Notes: generated by a model not told the origin, from the letters alone. A stretch of DNA of 64,000 bases from Bacillus sp. FJAT-45350 (GCF_002335805.1 NZ_NISU01000001.1:3046079-3110078), one strand, 5' to 3'; positions 34,586 through 48,628 are shown, numbered from the stretch's first letter. Program-made: numbers and translations.

Positions 34586-35725
34586 TTATTTTGCTTCTTC
34601 AATTGACCGATTGATTTCATCAATAATATCCTTTTCATCCTCTAAGCCAATTGAAATTCTCACTAATTGCGCTGTAATGCCGAGTCGATTACGTATCTCA
34701 TCTGGAACTGTTCGATGGGACGTACGTAATGGATAAGTGACTGTTGTCTCTACTCCAGCTAACGTTGGTACAATTTTTATCCAATTAAGTGCTTGATAAA
34801 ATTTTTCGATATCAACATTTTCTCCAAGTTCAATTGATACCATCGCTCCATTGCCTTTTTCACTTACTTCAGAAGGATAGTACACTTTTTCTACATACTG
34901 ATTTGATTGTAAAGCTTCTGCTACTGCCTTCGCATTACGGGATTGTCTATCCATTCTAACACTTAATGTTTTTAATCCTCTGCATGCTAGCCAAGCCTCA
35001 AAAGGGCTAAGATTTGCTCCTAGATTGACAACCTTTGTTTTTGCTTTAGCGACTAGCTCTTCTTTTCCTACTAGTACACCCGCAGTTACATCACTATGAC
35101 CACCAATATATTTTGTTGCACTATGGATAACTAAATCAGCTCCAATAACAAACGGCTGTAACAGATAAGGTGTAGCAAACGTATTGTCAATCATTGAATA
35201 AATCCCATGTTCTTTAGCTAATTGAATTACTTCCTGTAAATTCTCCACTCGTAATAATGGATTTGTAATTGATTCTGTATAAATAAGTTTAGTGTTATCT
35301 TTGATTTCGTTACGAACAGTTTCTATCTCTTCAAATGATACAAAGCTTACTTCAATCGCAAAGCTAGGTAGTTCTACTGCAAATAACTGGTATGTACCAC
35401 CGTATAAATCTTCTGAGGCGATGATATGCTCACCTGAGCTAACAATCCCTAGTACTCCTGCCAATATTGCAGACATACCTGAAGAAGTAGCAATTCCTGC
35501 TTCAGCTTCTTCCAGAAGTGCTACCCCATATCCTAAATCATCTGTATTAGGATTACTGAATCTTGTATATAAATATTCCTTTTCTCCACGGTAAAAGCTT
35601 TCCATATCATCTAAGTCATTAAAAGCAAAAGCTGATGTTTGGTAAATCGGTTTATTCTTACTTTTGTTTCGTCCATCTTCGTGTTTTTGAAAATGTACAT
35701 TACGCGTATTAAATCCTAACTTCAT
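34586..35725 (-). CDS. Cys/Met metabolism PLP-dependent transsulfuration enzyme
   Basis: 379-residue member of the cystathionine gamma-synthase/lyase fold. The PLP lysine lies in IHSATKYIGGHSDVTAGV, and phosphate-binding residues in EYLYTRFSNPNT and ATSSGMSAILAGVLG. It could be a cystathionine beta/gamma-lyase, cystathionine gamma-synthase or methionine gamma-lyase. The family is clear but the substrate is not. Of the upstream in-frame codons only the ATG at 35725 has a good ribosome site (GGAGG). It lies between the two 5S rRNA genes, in the same direction as the ribosomal RNA. Confidence 0.9.
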   Translation of the reverse strand: MKLGFNTRNVHFQKHEDGRNKSKNKPIYQTSAFAFNDLDDMESFYRGEKEYLYTRFSNPNTDDLGYGVALLEEAEAGIATSSGMSAILAGVLGIVSSGEHIIASEDLYGGTYQLFAVELPSFAIEVSFVSFEEIETVRNEIKDNTKLIYTESITNPLLRVENLQEVIQLAKEHGIYSMIDNTFATPYLLQPFVIGADLVIHSATKYIGGHSDVTAGVLVGKEELVAKAKTKVVNLGANLSPFEAWLACRGLKTLSVRMDRQSRNAKAVAEALQSNQYVEKVYYPSEVSEKGNGAMVSIELGENVDIEKFYQALNWIKIVPTLAGVETTVTYPLRTSHRTVPDEIRNRLGITAQLVRISIGLEDEKDIIDEINRSIEEAK

Positions 35726-35864
35726 ATTATTTCCTCCAATTGCTGATTTCGTCCTCAACACCATTTATTTTATCTTAACAATTTTTCTGACAATTTGGAA
35801 TAACTTTAATCTTAATATGGTATTCATTTAGACAAGGTCAGTAAAATAATGCTTATTTAATGAG

Positions 35865-35893
35865 GAGTTGATCTTTAAACAGATTAACTCCCT
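35865..35893 (-). terminator. Hairpin at the end of the MFS gene
   Basis: Arms GGAGTT and AACTCC around the MFS stop codon; weak, no U-tract. Confidence 0.35.
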
Positions 35894-37020
35894 TTCCTAT
35901 TTTTATTAACGAATATTGAAAGAACTAAGACAATAGTTGCAACAATAAATGCACTAATAAAAAACAATATAGATGGTGTAATGTCTACCGCTCCAGCTAG
36001 AAAGGAACCAGCTATAACGCCTAAGGAGAAGAATGCATAAAAGAAACCAAAAGATTTACCACGTTCTTCTTCCTTTGAATTTTCTATCACGGTGGCACTA
36101 GCTGAAGGAAATAAGAATGCAAACCCTACTCCATAAACCGCCATTGCTACAAAGGCAAGGGAAATATCAAAAGAAATAGATAACAATAATAAAGACGATA
36201 CGATAATAAGAAGCCCTATCTTTAATAATGTAGATTTATTTTTCTTATCAAATAACCGGTTGGTCGGTAATACGAAAAAAAGTATAGCTACTAACCCAAA
36301 AGTACTTAGTAATAGCCCAGTTATATGAGTTTCTGCTCCAAGCTCTTGAACTTTTAAAGGCAGATTGTAAGTTAACATTCCTAAGGTTAACATTAAAGAA
36401 AAAATAGCGATATAAGCTTCTACTAACCTCTTGTTCCTAAAAATCGATGAAATACTTCCCTTTTTTTCAGACTTTTCATTTATCTTCTCTTCTTTTTCAA
36501 TACCGATTATAGCTAATAAACCAAACAATAACATGAATGTAGCTACAATATAAAATAACCAGACAATATCAAACCTTGCACTAATAATACCTCCAAATGC
36601 CGGCCCAACAATAGCAGCAATCCCGACAGCGGCCCCGGAGAATGCCATTGTTTTTCCGGATGTCCGTTCTTTACCTTTAGCTCCTAATAGCGTAAAAGCT
36701 GCAGGCACAATTAATCCACCACCAAGCCCATGTAAAAAACGTACAAGTAAAAGTTCTGTTGGATTTGTTACAAATGTATACATGAAAAGAAACAAACTAA
36801 CGGTAATCATGCCAATAACTAAAATCAACTTCCCGCCAATTCGATCAATCCATTTTCCTGCAAGCATGTTTCCGAGCATATTTGAAAATGAATACATACC
36901 AATGATTAATCCGACTATTAATGGACTTGCTCCTACACTTTGCGCAAAAGGAGCGATTATTGGCAACTGAGAAAAAGTATCTATAAAAGCTACAATTATA
37001 ATAATATAAAGTATGAACAA
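35884..37020 (-). CDS. MFS transporter (tetracycline/multidrug-like), substrate unknown
   Basis: 378 residues with 12 predicted membrane helices. Motif A is GKWIDRIGGKLILV, and motif C-like AAVGIAAIVGPAFGGIIS is characteristic of 12-helix drug exporters. It begins only 29 bp beyond the rRNA terminator, and no strong ribosome site is visible at MFILY, so the true start may be a nearby codon. It lies between the 5S gene of the rRNA operon and the transsulfuration gene, an unusual insertion into an rRNA locus. Confidence 0.85.
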   Translation of the reverse strand: MFILYIIIIVAFIDTFSQLPIIAPFAQSVGASPLIVGLIIGMYSFSNMLGNMLAGKWIDRIGGKLILVIGMITVSLFLFMYTFVTNPTELLLVRFLHGLGGGLIVPAAFTLLGAKGKERTSGKTMAFSGAAVGIAAIVGPAFGGIISARFDIVWLFYIVATFMLLFGLLAIIGIEKEEKINEKSEKKGSISSIFRNKRLVEAYIAIFSLMLTLGMLTYNLPLKVQELGAETHITGLLLSTFGLVAILFFVLPTNRLFDKKNKSTLLKIGLLIIVSSLLLLSISFDISLAFVAMAVYGVGFAFLFPSASATVIENSKEEERGKSFGFFYAFFSLGVIAGSFLAGAVDITPSILFFISAFIVATIVLVLSIFVNKNRKGS

Positions 37021-37048
37021 TGTATCTACTCCTATTTAATTGAATATA

Positions 37049-37079
37049 CGAAAAAAGCACCCTCTTAAAGGATGCTTTA
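37049..37079 (-). terminator. rRNA operon terminator
   Basis: AAGCATCC and GGGTGCTT arms (one GU pair) followed by T-run on the minus strand, directly after the first 5S gene. Confidence 0.88.
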
Positions 37080-37084
37080 CATTT

Positions 37085-37200
<116 letters not shown>

Positions 37201-37277
37201 TTCTCTGAGAGTTGTTCTCTCAAAACTAGATAGTGTTATATATGCAGGTCGTCGAATTCATTTCAACCTTAGAAAAT

Positions 37278-42118
<4,841 letters not shown>

Positions 42119-42221
42119 AAGTGTGATATAAGCTCACTGTCACAAACGTGACGTTTCGATTTTAAAAAATCGAGAAAATTAACGAGATGTGTTTACATCT
42201 CTTTTACGCTTGGCTTTTGTC

Positions 42222-42243
42222 TTGTTCAGTTTTCAAAGAACAA
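42222..42243 (-). promoter_or_regulatory. boxA-like antiterminator of the rRNA leader
   Basis: Minus strand TTTGTTCTTTGAAAACTGAAC, about 100 bp before 16S. A copy lies in the ITS near 40390. It is the rRNA antitermination element conserved in Bacillus leaders. Confidence 0.65.
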
Positions 42244-42270
42244 ATAACTTGTCTTAAATGCAACTTCTTC

Positions 42271-42299
42271 ATCTTATCAGTTCGAAAATACAAAGTCAA
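42271..42299 (-). promoter_or_regulatory. rRNA operon promoter
   Basis: -35 TTGACT (42294-42299), 17-nt spacer, -10 TAAGAT (42271-42276), about 150 bp upstream of 16S and directly downstream of tRNA-Ile. Confidence 0.8.
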
Positions 42300-42320
42300 C
42301 ACTTATTTTAAATTATTTTA

Positions 42321-42397
<77 letters not shown>

Positions 42398-42406
42398 ATA
42401 AACTAT

Positions 42407-42432
42407 GCTCCTGCGATTACTCGTCACAAAAC
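42407..42432. repeat. Copy of a repeated element between tRNA-Gly and tRNA-Ile
   Basis: Contains GCTCCTGCGATTACTCGTC, also found (direct) at 34023-34046 and (inverted) at 40437-40459. Confidence 0.7.
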
Positions 42433-42485
42433 TGCATGTAGCTACTTCTTCAAGATTAACATGACATTATTAAAGTTAGTAGTTT

Positions 42486-42559
42486 TGGAGCGGGTGATGA
42501 GAATCGAACTCACAACATCAGCTTGGAAGGCTGAGGTTTTACCATTAAACTACACCCGC
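42486..42559 (-). tRNA. tRNA-Gly (TCC)
   Basis: 74 nt with encoded CCA and anticodon loop CTTCCAA. Confidence 0.97.
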
Positions 42560-42568
42560 AAAATATGA

Positions 42569-42645
42569 TGGTCGGGAAGACAGGATTTGAACCTGCGACC
42601 CCTTGGTCCCAAACCAAGTGCTCTGCCAAGCTGAGCTACTTCCCG
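42569..42645 (-). tRNA. tRNA-Pro (TGG)
   Basis: 77 nt with encoded CCA and anticodon loop TTTGGGA. Confidence 0.97.
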
Positions 42646-42700
42646 ATACTGTTTCAATTATAAAACAAAATAAAAATGCTAGCCTTAACCATAAATGGCT

Positions 42701-42786
<86 letters not shown>

Positions 42787-42799
42787 ATTCGGTTTAAAG

Positions 42800-42884
42800 T
42801 GGTGCGGGTGAAGGGACTTGAACCCCCACGTCATAAGACACTAGATCCTAAGTCTAGCGCGTCTGCCAATTCCGCCACACCCGC
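42800..42884 (-). tRNA. tRNA-Leu (TAG)
   Basis: 85 nt with a long variable arm, encoded CCA, and anticodon loop CTTAGGA. Confidence 0.96.
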
Positions 42885-42892
42885 AAAGATGA

Positions 42893-42969
42893 TGGCGGTC
42901 CGGACGGGACTCGAACCCGCGACCTCCTGCGTGACAGGCAGGCATTCTAACCAACTGAACTACCGGACC
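42893..42969 (-). tRNA. tRNA-Asp (GTC)
   Basis: 77 nt with encoded CCA and anticodon loop CTGTCAC. Confidence 0.97.
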
Positions 42970-42980
42970 ATTAGTATATA

Positions 42981-43056
42981 TGGTGGAGGATGACGGGATC
43001 GAACCGCCGACCCCCTGCTTGTAAGGCAGGTGCTCTCCCAGCTGAGCTAATCCTCC
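42981..43056 (-). tRNA. tRNA-Val (TAC)
   Basis: 76 nt with encoded CCA and anticodon loop CTTACAA. Confidence 0.97.
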
Positions 43057-43059
43057 ATA

Positions 43060-43134
43060 TGGTGACCCGTACGGGATTCGAACCCGTGTTACCGCCGTGA
43101 AAGGGCGGTGTCTTAACCGCTTGACCAACGGGCC
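43060..43134 (-). tRNA. tRNA-Glu (TTC)
   Basis: 75 nt with encoded CCA and anticodon loop CTTTCAC; one GU pair in the acceptor stem. Confidence 0.97.
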
Positions 43135-43149
43135 ATTACATAAAATAAA

Positions 43150-43240
43150 TGGCGGAGAAGGAGGGATTTGAACCCTCGCGCCGCTTACACGACCTACACC
43201 CTTAGCAGGGGCGCCTCTTCAGCCACTTGAGTACTTCTCC
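43150..43240 (-). tRNA. tRNA-Ser (GCT)
   Basis: 91 nt with a long variable arm, encoded CCA, and anticodon loop CTGCTAA. Confidence 0.97.
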
Positions 43241-43243
43241 ATT

Positions 43244-43318
43244 TGGCTCCACAGGTAGGACTCGAACCTACGACCGATCGGTTAACAGCCGATTGCTCTA
43301 CCACTGAGCTACTGTGGA
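43244..43318 (-). tRNA. tRNA-Asn (GTT)
   Basis: 75 nt with encoded CCA and anticodon loop CTGTTAA. First tRNA of the cluster; the order Asn-Ser-Glu also starts the B. subtilis cluster next to ydcK. Confidence 0.97.
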
Positions 43319-43350
43319 ATAATTAAACTTTATCTTATTCGACTTTGTTT

Positions 43351-43379
43351 ATAATACAAGCTGTTGGTTATTATGTCAA
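43351..43379 (-). promoter_or_regulatory. Promoter of the tRNA cluster
   Basis: Perfect -35 TTGACA (43374-43379), 17-nt spacer, -10 TATTAT (43351-43356), 33 bp upstream of tRNA-Asn. Confidence 0.85.
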
Positions 43380-43482
43380 CAACTTTTTAATAGTTAAAGC
43401 TAGAAGTCATTATAGTTTTGTTGCAGTCACTATCAAAGCGACTTCTACAATATAGCATAACAAAATTTACGAGTCAACAAAT

Positions 43483-43935
43483 TCAGTTAATTTTTTTCAA
43501 CTTTCCTCGACAACGACCACATACATATTTTTTTGTATCCATCCGTCGCTTTCTTTCATACGTAAACTGACAGCTTGTACATTGATAATGATGAATCGTC
43601 GTTATCGTCCTTCTAGCTCCAGGAAGCATTTCACAATATCTCGAGCCACCAACTTTTTTTAGCAACTCTTTAAAGTCTCGGTCTTTATGTTTATAACCTT
43701 TATTTTGAATATGCAAGTGATAATGACATAGTTCATGTTTAACAATGCCTATTAATGCTTCTTCTCCAAAGACTTCAAGTTGCTTTGGATTAAATTCAAT
43801 ATCATGCGATTTAAGCAAGTAACGACCACCTGTTGTACGTAACCTCAGATTAAACCTAGCTTCGTGAAGAAAAGGACGACCAAACTCGTTTTTAGATATA
43901 GTTTCTACTAATTCTTGAAGCTCCTCTTGTTTCAC
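43483..43935 (-). CDS. ydcK: SprT-like zinc metallopeptidase family protein (YdcK)
   Basis: 150-residue SprT family protein. The zinc-protease motif is [10 protein letters not shown] (HExxH, about residues 66-70 with an additional histidine), followed by a C-terminal zinc ribbon (CTSCQF and CGRCRG). Length and position next to the tRNA cluster match ydcK of B. subtilis. Translation probably starts at GTG after AAGGGG. The substrate is unknown; SprT/Spartan proteins act on DNA-bound proteins in eukaryotes, but a bacterial role is not established. Confidence 0.88.
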   Translation of the reverse strand: MKQEELQELVETISKNEFGRPFLHEARFNLRLRTTGGRYLLKSHDIEFNPKQLEVFGEEALIGIVKHELCHYHLHIQNKGYKHKDRDFKELLKKVGGSRYCEMLPGARRTITTIHHYQCTSCQFTYERKRRMDTKKYVCGRCRGKLKKIN

Positions 43936-44077
43936 CGCAAATTCCCCTTACATCCTAAGAATTTCTTTAACTACTACTACTACTAAACTCTATCTTTTTT
44001 TAGAAAATCATCAACTCTGACAACCCCTCCTACATATAATGATAATAGTACCATATCAAATAAGGAGATGGCTACGA

Positions 44078-44206
44078 ATGCCTAATTGGCTAAAAATGCA
44101 ATTAAAAAGAGCTTACATGCAAAAAGATAGGTATCAGATTCTTTTATTAAATCAGTGCTGGTTTTATTACCACACAAAATCTGAAAAGACCTGCCAATCA
44201 GAATGA
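44078..44206 (+). CDS. cmpA: Cortex morphogenetic protein CmpA
   Basis: A 42-residue peptide beginning MPNWLKMQLKRAYMQKDRY, with NQCWFYYHTK near its end. It closely resembles B. subtilis CmpA (37 residues), which controls spore cortex and coat coordination through SpoIVA and ClpXP. The ATG follows TAAGGAG with correct spacing. It lies between ydcK and tex, as in B. subtilis. A CATATAAT box upstream resembles a sigma-E -10, consistent with mother-cell expression. The tail is a few residues longer than in B. subtilis. Confidence 0.88.
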   Translation: MPNWLKMQLKRAYMQKDRYQILLLNQCWFYYHTKSEKTCQSE

Positions 44207-44225
44207 CAAGTCCCCTTATAACAAG

Positions 44226-44290
44226 AATAAGGCTGTTTAGTTACTCACCTTATAAATAAGGAGAGCAACTTATAACAGCCTTATTTATTC
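44226..44290. terminator. Terminator between cmpA and tex (convergent)
   Basis: Outer arms AATAAGGCTGTT and AACAGCCTTATT with an inner short stem; serves both convergent genes. Confidence 0.75.
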
Positions 44291-44349
44291 CAACAAAATA
44301 GTCGAATAAAAATTAAAATTAACACACATGAATCGATTCTATATGAAAC

Positions 44350-46542
44350 TTATGCCATGACAGTTTGTTTTTCCGGCTGCAGCATTGTTAATGCGACTCT
44401 TTCTTTTTTTGCATCGATACTATCAACCCATACAGTTACTACATCCCCTACTGACACAACCTCCATTGGATGTTTTACGAAGCGGTTCGTCAACTTGGAA
44501 ATATGAACTAATCCATCCTGCTTCACACCAATGTCGATAAAAGCACCAAAGTCAACAACATTACGAACTGTTCCTTGAAGTTCCATACCTACTTGTAAAT
44601 CTTCTAGCTTTAAAACACCTTTTTTCAATAAAGGCTTTGTCAGCTCGTCCCTTGGATCACGACCCGGTCTTACTAGGGCATCAATAATATCTTTTAATGT
44701 AGGTTCCCCTACTTCCATTTTCTCTGAAAGCTCTTTAAGATTTGTTGTACTTAATTTTTGCTTTAATTCATCTGTCCCTAGCGTAGACAGATCAGCTCCA
44801 ATCATCTCTAGAAGTTGCTTTGTCACTTTATAGCTTTCTGGATGAATTGCCGTTCCATCGAGTGGATTCTTTCCATCTTGGATTCTCAAGAATCCAATAC
44901 ATTGCTCATACGTTTTTGCACCCAAGCGAGGAATTTTCTTTAATTGCTCCCTTTTTCCAAACTTGCCTTCTTCTTCTCTCTTCTTAATGATATTATTCGC
45001 TACAGACTTTGATAAGCCAGCAACATATTGTAATAGAGAGCTTGAAGCAGTATTTACATTAACTCCAACTTGGTTAACTACTGTTTCGACAACAAACGTT
45101 AATGATTCATTTAGTCGTTTTTGAGTTACATCGTGCTGATACTGCCCTACACCTACTGATTTCGGGTCTATTTTTACAAGTTCAGCTAGAGGGTCTTGAA
45201 GCCTCCTTGCAATTGAAACAGCACTTCGCTCTTCTACTTGTAAATCAGGAAATTCCTCTCGCCCTAAATCAGAAGCAGAATAAACGCTAGCCCCAGCTTC
45301 ATTTACAATTAGGTAATAGATATCTCTATCTAACTCCTTAATCGTGTCAGCAATGAACTGCTCCGTCTCCCTTGACGCTGTACCATTTCCTATCGCAATA
45401 ACATTGACTTTATGTTCTTCAATTAGTTTGATTATTACTTTCTTCGCTTGCTCAACTTTATTATGAGGAGCCGTTGGATAGACTACATCAATTGCGAGTA
45501 CTTTACCTATTTCATCAACTACCGTTAACTTACAACCTGTTCGAAAAGCAGGGTCCACCCCTAGAACAATTCTGTCTTTAATCGGTGGTTGAAGTAACAG
45601 ATTACGAAGGTTTTCTGAAAAAATATGAATTGCTTGCTCTTCCGCATTCGTCGTCAACTCATTACGGATTTCCCTTTCAATAGAAGGCTCGATTAGTCGT
45701 TTATAACCGTCTTCAATCGCCGCTTCCACATACTCAACAGCAGATGAACCATGATGCTTAATATATGCTCTCATAATTAGTTGTAAACTACGCTCAGTTG
45801 GTGGAACAACCGCAACACGAAGAATCCCTTCTTTTTCGCCGCGGTTCATAGCAAGTACTCGGTGAGGAACCACTTTTTTTAATGGCTCTTCATACTCATA
45901 ATACATTTCATAAACACCTTTTTCATCTTCTTCCTCTTTCTTAACTTTTGTTGTTATCTTCCCGTCCCTTTGTGTTAATTCACGTATTTTCTTACGAATG
46001 TCAGCATCGTCAGAAACCCACTCAGCAATAATATCTTTCGCTCCTTGTATCGCATCCTCAACAGAAGCTACTTCCTTTTCTTCATTTATGTATTTTTCAG
46101 CTTCCTTAACAGGATTCCCTTCTTTAGGAAGAGAAAAAATCCATTGTGCAAGAGGTTCCAATCCCTTTTCTTTTGCTACTGTTGCCTTTGTACGTCGTTT
46201 TTGTTTATAAGGACGGTATAGGTCCTCCACCTCTTGTAGCTTCAATGATTTATTAATTGCTGATTTTAATTCCTCTGTTAGCTTCCCTTGTTCATCTATT
46301 AGGCGCAAAACCTCTTCTTTACGTGAATGTAAATTTAAAGCATACTGCCACTTTTCTGTAATATCACGAATCTGCACTTCATCAATTCCACCTGTTAGCT
46401 CCTTTCGATAACGAGCAATAAACGGAACCGTGTTTCCATCCTCTATTAAATCAATTACATTATTAATAACTTTCGTTGAAAGCTGTAGCTCCTGGCTAAT
46501 CTTTTCAATCATTTTATTTTGCATTTCATTTTTATCCATCAA
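44350..46542 (-). CDS. tex: Tex family transcription accessory protein (S1 RNA-binding)
   Basis: 730-residue Tex (B. subtilis YdcI). It has an N-terminal helix-turn-helix region, a YqgF/RNase H-like domain in the middle (VLGVDPAFRTGCKLTVVDE, about residues 327-345), a helix-hairpin-helix segment (KIPRLGAKTYEQCIGFLRI), and a C-terminal S1 domain (VGMELQGTVRNVVDFGAFIDIGVKQDGLVHIS, about 650-682). It is a nucleic-acid binding protein linked to transcription and toxin expression. All domains are present and the length is usual. Confidence 0.95.
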   Translation of the reverse strand: MMDKNEMQNKMIEKISQELQLSTKVINNVIDLIEDGNTVPFIARYRKELTGGIDEVQIRDITEKWQYALNLHSRKEEVLRLIDEQGKLTEELKSAINKSLKLQEVEDLYRPYKQKRRTKATVAKEKGLEPLAQWIFSLPKEGNPVKEAEKYINEEKEVASVEDAIQGAKDIIAEWVSDDADIRKKIRELTQRDGKITTKVKKEEEDEKGVYEMYYEYEEPLKKVVPHRVLAMNRGEKEGILRVAVVPPTERSLQLIMRAYIKHHGSSAVEYVEAAIEDGYKRLIEPSIEREIRNELTTNAEEQAIHIFSENLRNLLLQPPIKDRIVLGVDPAFRTGCKLTVVDEIGKVLAIDVVYPTAPHNKVEQAKKVIIKLIEEHKVNVIAIGNGTASRETEQFIADTIKELDRDIYYLIVNEAGASVYSASDLGREEFPDLQVEERSAVSIARRLQDPLAELVKIDPKSVGVGQYQHDVTQKRLNESLTFVVETVVNQVGVNVNTASSSLLQYVAGLSKSVANNIIKKREEEGKFGKREQLKKIPRLGAKTYEQCIGFLRIQDGKNPLDGTAIHPESYKVTKQLLEMIGADLSTLGTDELKQKLSTTNLKELSEKMEVGEPTLKDIIDALVRPGRDPRDELTKPLLKKGVLKLEDLQVGMELQGTVRNVVDFGAFIDIGVKQDGLVHISKLTNRFVKHPMEVVSVGDVVTVWVDSIDAKKERVALTMLQPEKQTVMA

Positions 46543-46756
46543 ACCGCTCCTTCATTAACGAATCCAATTACATTATTGCCATATACCCTTCGACATACCC
46601 ACACAAAATCCCTTGTTAATGGAATAATTGCTAATGGCTAGTGGATAATTGTTAGTTGTTAATTTATGAAAATCCAAGAACAACTACCTGAAAAATTAAT
46701 TTCTCGATTCTCTTTTACTCTTCTAAATTAATCATTATCAATTAACCATTGCTCAT
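46543..46756. other. AT-rich repeat-like gap between tex and rsbX
   Basis: Degenerate copies of ATTGCTAAT/ATTGTTAGT/TTAACCATTGCTCATTA, similar to words in the ITS at 40230-40262. No gene is visible. Confidence 0.5.
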
Positions 46757-46801
46757 TAAAAAAAGGTAGTATAGAACTAAGTCCTACACTACCTTTTTTA
46801 A
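46757..46801 (-). terminator. Terminator of the sigB operon
   Basis: Arms AAAAAAAGGTAGT and ACTACCTTTTTT around an inner imperfect stem; follows rsbX. Confidence 0.85.
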
Positions 46802-47397
46802 AGGGTTGCAAATAGAAATGTCACATCGTCATTACTTGTGTCTACATTATCAACAATTTGTTCGACTGCGTATTTTGGGTTATCGACGTAAGAATCAACA
46901 ACAGGCTTTATTGAGGAGAAGTTAATCCCATCAGAGTACATTAGGATAACACTTCCTGAAATATACGGAAAGATTTCTTCCTTTACACGTACCTTCTTAC
47001 CTGATAGAAAACCTCGTACCGGTACTGGACGTACAACTTTCCCACATGGTGGGTAAAGGATAAATGTGATATTCCCTACATTACTATACGAAACAGTCCT
47101 CTTCTCATAATCAACCTTTATTACTGTCAGGACTGCTCCACGACTTTGAAACAATGCCTTATTACATAGCACGACGATTTCTTTCACACTTAAATGGTGA
47201 TTGTTTTCAATCGTTTCGATCGCTTTTGCAGAGGCACATTGTGCACCTTCACCACTCCCTAAACCATCAGCCATTGCACAGATAAAATACTGATCAGTTT
47301 CTAGAAAGAAATACGTATCTCCATTACAATCATTGCCCTTTTTCGCCTGTTGGTACGCTGCTACTTTAATTGTTTGGTTTTCTGTATACGTAATCAT
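46798..47397 (-). CDS. rsbX: Phosphoserine phosphatase RsbX (sigma-B feedback)
   Basis: 199-residue PP2C-type phosphatase that dephosphorylates RsbS and RsbR and resets the stressosome. Metal-binding aspartates are in ICAMADGLGSGEGAQCASAKAI (about residues 34-55) and VILMYSDGINF. It immediately follows sigB (stop and start abut), as in B. subtilis. The protein ends within the terminator. Confidence 0.92.
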   Translation of the reverse strand: MITYTENQTIKVAAYQQAKKGNDCNGDTYFFLETDQYFICAMADGLGSGEGAQCASAKAIETIENNHHLSVKEIVVLCNKALFQSRGAVLTVIKVDYEKRTVSYSNVGNITFILYPPCGKVVRPVPVRGFLSGKKVRVKEEIFPYISGSVILMYSDGINFSSIKPVVDSYVDNPKYAVEQIVDNVDTSNDDVTFLFATL

Positions 47398-48180
47398 CTA
47401 TAAACACTCCGATGGTTCTACTTTGATTGAATCTCGCAATTTATCTAATGCTCTTCTTTGCAATCTAGACACATGCATTTGAGAAATCCCTAGCTTTTCC
47501 CCCGCTTCCTTCTGACTCAGATTATCATAGTAAGTAAACTGTAAGATTTGCTTTTCCCTCTCTGTCAGCACAGCGAACGCCTTTTCTAAAAGGATTTGCT
47601 GGTCTGTCTGCTCGTATCCTTCTTCCTTTTTCCCAACTAAGTCAAGTAAGGTCACTTCTCCACCTTCTTGATCAGCCTCTAAGGAGCGATCAACAGATAA
47701 GGCCTTATAGCTCATCCCCATCTCCATCGTCTCAAGAACTTCTTCTTCCGTTACCCCTAAGTAATCAGCAATTTCAACAACCTGTGGTGACCGATGGTTT
47801 TCGCTTGTTAAATAGTCAACTGCCTTTTTTATTTGGGGGCCTAATTCCTTTACTCTTCTAGGTACGTGAACACTCCATGTTTTATCACGAAGGAAACGTT
47901 TAATTTCACCTACAACTGTAGGAATAGCATAAGACTCAAAGTTTTTCCCCATTTCTGCGTCAAATCTATGCATCGCAGCAATTAAACCGACCATTCCAGC
48001 TTGAGAGAGATCTTCACTCTCATATCCTCTTGAGAATTTTTTTGCCAACGAACGTACCAAGGGTTGATAATGTTTGACTAGTTGTGTCTGAATTTCTTCA
48101 CTACCATCCTTTTGAAACTGAACGATCCAGTCATTCACTTTATCCTTGTCTTTGTACAATTGTTGAGGCTTCCTGCACAT
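47398..48180 (-). CDS. sigB: RNA polymerase sigma factor SigB
   Basis: 260-residue general stress sigma factor. Region 2 is QAGMVGLIAAMHRFDAEMGKNFESYAIPTVVGEIKRFLRD, and region 4 is LTEREKQILQFTYYDNLSQKEAGEKLGISQMHVSRLQRRALDKLR. The ATG at 48180 follows GGGGTGG; an upstream start inside rsbW is less likely. It overlaps rsbW by 41 bp, as in B. subtilis. The operon has the usual internal sigma-B promoter before rsbV. Confidence 0.96.
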   Translation of the reverse strand: MCRKPQQLYKDKDKVNDWIVQFQKDGSEEIQTQLVKHYQPLVRSLAKKFSRGYESEDLSQAGMVGLIAAMHRFDAEMGKNFESYAIPTVVGEIKRFLRDKTWSVHVPRRVKELGPQIKKAVDYLTSENHRSPQVVEIADYLGVTEEEVLETMEMGMSYKALSVDRSLEADQEGGEVTLLDLVGKKEEGYEQTDQQILLEKAFAVLTEREKQILQFTYYDNLSQKEAGEKLGISQMHVSRLQRRALDKLRDSIKVEPSECL

Positions 48181-48628
48181 GCTGTTCCACCCCATCCCTT
48201 TGTAGGAACTTTGTCATTACTAAGACTACACCGGACTCATCATCAATCTCCACTTTGTCCATGAGTGTATTGATTAAAAAGAGGCCAAGCCCCCCTTCCT
48301 TCAACTCTCCTATTGGCTTAGAAGAGTCAAGAGGTCCTAGCTTTTTCTTGATATCATTTGAGTCAAAGCTCATGCCATTGTCAGCAATCATCATTTCAAG
48401 ACGGTCGGGATACGCCTTAAAGGAAAGAGAGATCGACCCCTCTAGTTCATAAGCGTGGTCTACTACGTTCGTACAAGCTTCTGCAACAGCAATTTTAATG
48501 TCTTCTATATCATCGTAAGTATAACCAAGTCGATTTGCAATTCCAGAAACTGTCAAACGGACTACTCCAACATACTCTGGTTTAGCAGGAACCTTCATTT
48601 CAATGTAGTCACAGGCATGTTGTTTCAT
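48140..48628 (-). CDS. rsbW: Anti-sigma-B factor / kinase RsbW
   Basis: 162-residue GHKL-type serine kinase that holds SigB or phosphorylates RsbV. ATP-binding motifs are VAEACTNVVDHAYE (N box), IADNGMSFD (G1) and EGGLGLFLINTLMDKV (G2). It overlaps rsbV by 4 bp (ATGA). Confidence 0.96.
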   Translation of the reverse strand: MKQHACDYIEMKVPAKPEYVGVVRLTVSGIANRLGYTYDDIEDIKIAVAEACTNVVDHAYELEGSISLSFKAYPDRLEMMIADNGMSFDSNDIKKKLGPLDSSKPIGELKEGGLGLFLINTLMDKVEIDDESGVVLVMTKFLQRDGVEQHVQEASTIVQRQG

